Assembly: GCA_044772875.1 (NCBI GenBank)
Contig: CP173058.1
Location: 3,596,001 to 3,660,000, forward strand
DNA length: 64,000 nucleotides
Source of the DNA: Morganella morganii_D
GTDB lineage: Bacteria; Pseudomonadota; Gammaproteobacteria; Enterobacterales; Enterobacteriaceae
Direction of reading: 5' to 3'
The notes beneath the pieces are model-generated. The model saw nothing but the letters and a program-made list of their open reading frames with translations. It did no database searches and was not told where the DNA came from. Position 1 is the stretch's first letter. Each line of letters opens with the position of its first letter. The translations under genes were made by a program, and so were the position numbers. Positions 60,961 through 64,000 of this stretch are shown here, one piece after another.

Positions 60961-62220
60961 ATGAATCACAAATCCGGTGTACTGAAGATAGACGGGAAGA
61001 CCTTACTGAATCACTTGCAGGAATTAGGGGATACCGGGGCGGACACGGTGAAAGGCGGCCGGACACGGACAGCACTGACCGATGCGGAAAAACAGGGGCG
61101 TGATCTGGTGGTCAGCTGGATGAAAGCCCTGGATCTGGTGATCCGTATTGATCAGATCGGAAATATTTTCGGCACACTGCCGTCAGCCTCCGGAAACAGT
61201 GATAGCGCACCGCTGATGATAGGGTCGCATATTGATACGGTGATTAACGCCGGAGCGCTGGATGGCTGTTACGGAGTACTCAGCGGTCTGGCGGTTGTCC
61301 GTGCATTCCGGGAAGCGGGTGTGCTGCCGTCCCGTCCGATCATGGTGGCGGCTTTCACTAACGAAGAAGGTGTGCGTTTTCATCCGGATATGATGGGTTC
61401 GCTGGTGTATGCCGGAGGCTATCCGCTGGAGGATGCCCTGAATGCGGTAGCCACTGACGGCGCTGTTTTACGCGATGAGCTGGAACGTGCCGGTTATGCG
61501 TGAAGTATGGTACCGGGCAGTATCGTGCCGCATGAATATCCGGAACTGCATATTGAACAAGGCCCGGTGCTGGAAGCGGAAGGGTTACAAATCGGGGTGG
61601 TGGAGAGTTTACAGGGCATCTCGTGGCAGGAAATCACTATCACCGGTACGGCAAACCATGCCGGAACCACACCGACACGGCTGCGCCATGATGCCGGATA
61701 TGCAGCGGCTAAACTGATCGCCTTTCTGCGTGAGGGGATTTCTCAGGAAAATGGTGCCACATTAACCACTGTGGGTACGATTGCCCTTGAACCGAATGCG
61801 ATTAACGTTATCCCGGGTTCGGCAACTTTCACCATTGATATGCGGGATCCGGATGAGGTTCGCCTGCAATGGGCGGAAGGGCAGATCCGCCGTTATCTGG
61901 AGGAGTTATCAGAGCAGGAGGGGGTCACTGTCTCCGCCCGTCAGCTGGCGCGTTTTCAGCCGGTGGTATTTGATAAAACCCTGGTCAGTTGTGTGGAAGA
62001 GGCAGCCAAAGTAGCGGAAACCGCATACCGGCGTATGCCGTCCGGTGCGGGACATGATGCGCAGATGATTGCGCGGATAGCGCCGGCGGCCATGATTTTT
62101 GTGCCGGGTAAAAACGGTATCAGCCATAACCCTGCTGAATATACCGAAGATGACGATCTGATCCGGGGCGCACAGGTGCTGCTGGATACAGTGATGCTGA
62201 GACTGGCGGAGCCGGTATAG
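60961..62220 (+). pseudogene. M20-family amidohydrolase (allantoate/N-carbamoyl-amino acid hydrolase type), split by TGA
   Basis: A single reading frame of 420 codons (start ATG 60961 after GAGGTG) is interrupted by TGA at 61501-61503. The first part has the metal-site motifs MIGSHIDTVINAGALDGCYG and AFTNEEGVRFHPDMMGS; the second continues without a gap at SMVPGSIVPHEYPELHIEQG, then GTANHAGTTPTRLRHDAG and SGAGHDAQMIARIAPAAMIF. Relatives have a glycine where the stop lies (GYAG), so GGA to TGA is a simple explanation. The family hydrolyses allantoate, ureidoglycolate or N-carbamoyl amino acids. The protein is probably lost unless the stop is read through. Confidence 0.85.
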
Positions 62221-62238
62221 GTTTGACCACGGCAAAAC

Positions 62239-62262
62239 GGCTGCATCCGGCCGGATGCAGCC
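62239..62262. terminator. Bidirectional hairpin between convergent genes
   Basis: GGCTGCATCC and GGATGCAGCC form a perfect ten-base stem around GGCC, between the amidohydrolase and the exporter gene. The T-run is weak on both sides. Confidence 0.6.
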
Positions 62263-62269
62263 CGGTGAA

Positions 62270-63175
62270 TTATTTTACCGCCGCCACAGCGGGTTGTTTG
62301 CCCCGGCTGACCAGCAGCCGGACAGCCACGCAGACAATCAGTGCGCCGAGGAAGAAATTCGGGCTGAGTGTTTCATCAAGTACGAGATAACCCCACAAAA
62401 TACCGAACGGCGGGATCATAAAAGTCACTGTCAGCGAGCGCATCGGGCCGATATCCGCAATCAGGCGGAAATAGAGGATATACGCCACTGCTGTACAGAG
62501 CAGACCTACTGCAATCACACTGCCCCAGACCACCGGCTGCGCCCAGTTGATCTGCGGACCGGTCGTGACACTGAAACCGAAAAACGGCAGCAGAAAAAGT
62601 GTGGCGCCGAGCTGGCTGCCGAACGCAACCAGCCGGGCGTCCAGGCCGCCTTTTTCACTGATCCAGCGCCGTGTCAGGAACCCCGCCAGCCCGTAGCAGG
62701 CGGTGGCAATCAGACAGGCGGTCACGCCCCATAATAAATGTGCGGAAGACTGGCTCTCCCCGACAGTGGTTATCACCACAATACCTGCCAGCCCCAGCAT
62801 CACCCCCAGCCATTTGCGGGCGGTCAGGGTTTCGGCAAAGAAAGCAAAGCCAATCAGCGCCCCCATCAGCGGTGTGGTGGCGTTGAGAATGGCAGAGTAA
62901 CCGGCAGGCAGCCACTGTGCGGCCAGGCAGTACATAAAAAAGGGAATGCCGGAGTTAATCACGCCCAGCAATAATGCCGGTTTTAATTTTCCGTCAAACC
63001 GGAAGGTGCGGCGCATGACGAGGAGGATCACCAGAAGTCCGGCACAGCCGAAAAATACACGCAGAAAGGCGGTGTTGACAGCGCCGAACTGCGGGGATGC
63101 CACCCGCATAAAGAGAAAGCTGGCACCCCATATAGCCGCCAGCAGGGTAAGCCGCAGATAGTCCGCAGGTCGCAT
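62270..63175 (-). CDS. EamA/DMT-superfamily transporter
   Basis: A 301-residue membrane protein with ten predicted helices in two EamA repeats (about 5-135 and 148-290). Typical sequences are LAAIWGASFLFMRVASPQFG, the end of repeat one ETLTARKWLGVMLGLAGIVV, and DETLSPNFFLGALIVCVAVR near the C terminus. Family members export amino acids or other metabolites; the substrate is not evident. It is convergent with the amidohydrolase gene. Confidence 0.9.
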   Translation of the reverse strand: MRPADYLRLTLLAAIWGASFLFMRVASPQFGAVNTAFLRVFFGCAGLLVILLVMRRTFRFDGKLKPALLLGVINSGIPFFMYCLAAQWLPAGYSAILNATTPLMGALIGFAFFAETLTARKWLGVMLGLAGIVVITTVGESQSSAHLLWGVTACLIATACYGLAGFLTRRWISEKGGLDARLVAFGSQLGATLFLLPFFGFSVTTGPQINWAQPVVWGSVIAVGLLCTAVAYILYFRLIADIGPMRSLTVTFMIPPFGILWGYLVLDETLSPNFFLGALIVCVAVRLLVSRGKQPAVAAVK

Positions 63176-63315
63176 GGAATTCCTTATCTGAAAATCAGTG
63201 AATTAAGAGGATGACGTCAGGTTCCTGCTGTCAGACAGGACTATCTTCAACTATATCACAGTGAATAGTTACTCACTGAATCTTCGATATAAAAAGCAAG
63301 ATCATTCTTTGGTGC

Positions 63316-63999
63316 TTATTCAGACCCTTTTAGTTTCCCCGTATCATCGAATAATGTATCCCATTGCTGGATATCATCATTGTTAAACAGGATACAATTT
63401 TGTGTGGCAGCCTTAAGCTGTTTCATTTTATCTATATCCGGTTCAAAATGTTGTTTATACAAGTCTGTTGTATAGGTTTCAATTTGAAGCTTGAGTGTAT
63501 TTTCAGGGCAAATAAGCTTTTTTCCTGACATTGAAAACAAACTGATGCCTTTAATGTATAATTTTCTGTCAAATGTTCCCTGTGTAACCGGATTCCAGTC
63601 TTTTTCATTGAACATATCTGAATTGTATTTTTTGTTATTAATATAGTAATAATGTGGTTGAGAATCTGAGAACCCAAGTTTTTTAAGCGATGAATGTATG
63701 ATGCTGACGGGTAATCCCGGAACCAGCGAGGAGGAAAAAAAGAGGATAACAAAAGGGATAATAATAAACATTAATGATAACTCATTCTTTTTTATTTTAA
63801 TCAATGGATTATAGAATTTCCTATAATAAAGTGCTGCCGGCATAAAACAAAGTAAAGTAAACGAGACTAAAAATACTAAAAGAAAAAGTAGTGATATTGC
63901 ATTATCAGCAGAAATCTTATCTGAAATTAAAAGGATAGGGAATGAGATTGATAATGATGATATTGACATAAAAACAGATATAGTAATTATTATACCAAC
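63316..63999 (-). CDS. Hypothetical membrane protein, open at the window edge
   Basis: The frame has an internal ATG at 63969 but stays open to the end of the window (VGIIITISVF before MSISSL), so the true start is probably outside. It has two or three hydrophobic helices (ISLLFLLVFLVSFTLLCFM and SLMFIIIPFVILFFSSSLV) followed by a soluble domain of about 140 residues with PHYYYINNKKYNSDMFNEKD and a C terminus ending LFDDTGKLKGSE. The DNA is AT-rich relative to the backbone. No family recognised. Confidence 0.6.
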   Translation of the reverse strand, partial: VGIIITISVFMSISSLSISFPILLISDKISADNAISLLFLLVFLVSFTLLCFMPAALYYRKFYNPLIKIKKNELSLMFIIIPFVILFFSSSLVPGLPVSIIHSSLKKLGFSDSQPHYYYINNKKYNSDMFNEKDWNPVTQGTFDRKLYIKGISLFSMSGKKLICPENTLKLQIETYTTDLYKQHFEPDIDKMKQLKAATQNCILFNNDDIQQWDTLFDDTGKLKGSE

Positions 64000-64000
64000 A

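Noticed and set aside
61501..61503. TGA as a selenocysteine codon in the amidohydrolase
   Set aside because: Relatives have glycine there, the position is not catalytic, and I see no clear hairpin of the selenocysteine type just after it.
1..64000. CRISPR array
   Set aside because: No regularly spaced repeats of 24-40 bp were found anywhere in the window.

Overview
The window looks like chromosome of an enterobacterium of the family Morganellaceae, most probably Morganella. I infer this from roughly even base composition in the backbone, Enterobacterales gene neighbourhoods (truB-rpsO-pnp-nlpI-deaD; ubiUVT-yhbS-yhbQ-yhbP; pyrLBI-ridA; argI-rraB-yjgM-valS-holC-pepA and lptFG), and an MrpJ-like regulator beside an adhesin. 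The species call is inference; no search could be run.

Backbone, 1-39 kb: RNA metabolism genes (truB, broken here by a one-base frameshift; rpsO; pnp with its TTG start and long leader hairpin; nlpI; the small gene yrbN overlapping deaD), the pyruvate-type two-component system btsSR, a membrane-fusion protein with two ABC-2 permeases but no ATPase, the oxygen-independent ubiquinone genes ubiU-ubiV (with a RidA-like gene in the same operon) divergent from ubiT-yhbS, then yhbQ, a small DUF1471 secreted protein, yhbP, the anaerobic ribonucleotide reductase nrdDG behind NrdR and FNR boxes, an MFS exporter with a divergent TetR regulator and two identical operators, a chemoreceptor, ridA, the UTP-attenuated pyrLBI operon, argI with ARG boxes, rraB, a small unknown gene, yjgM, valS-holC-pepA, lptFG, ampH, a 26-residue membrane protein and the tRNA gene leuX.

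Island at leuX, about 39.14-48.17 kb: an imperfect repeat of the tRNA 3' end marks both sides. Inside are a P4-type integrase that has lost its C-terminal end, a complete type III restriction-modification pair (res, mod), fragments of IS110-family and IS3-family transposases, and a solitary 500-residue reverse transcriptase. The reverse transcriptase is preceded by about 190-270 bp of structured non-coding DNA ending in a strong intrinsic terminator that sits just upstream of the reverse transcriptase ribosome binding site. This has the layout of a DRT-type anti-phage system with a partner non-coding RNA and is the most interesting object here. An 81-residue winged-helix-like protein follows it.

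Accessory and decayed region, 48.2-53.1 kb: a truncated phosphatase-like fragment, a pRiA4b ORF-3 family gene, a DUF4225-like gene interrupted by an in-frame amber codon, a convergent two-helix membrane protein, and remnants of an autotransporter barrel and a LysR regulator.

Right part, 53.1-64 kb: an intact pertactin-like autotransporter with an MrpJ-like regulator, a DUF1471 protein, a glutathione S-transferase with a WYL regulator, the very-short-patch endonuclease and cytosine methylase pair vsr/dcm, an M20 amidohydrolase gene split by an in-frame TGA, an EamA-type exporter and a partial membrane protein running off the window edge.
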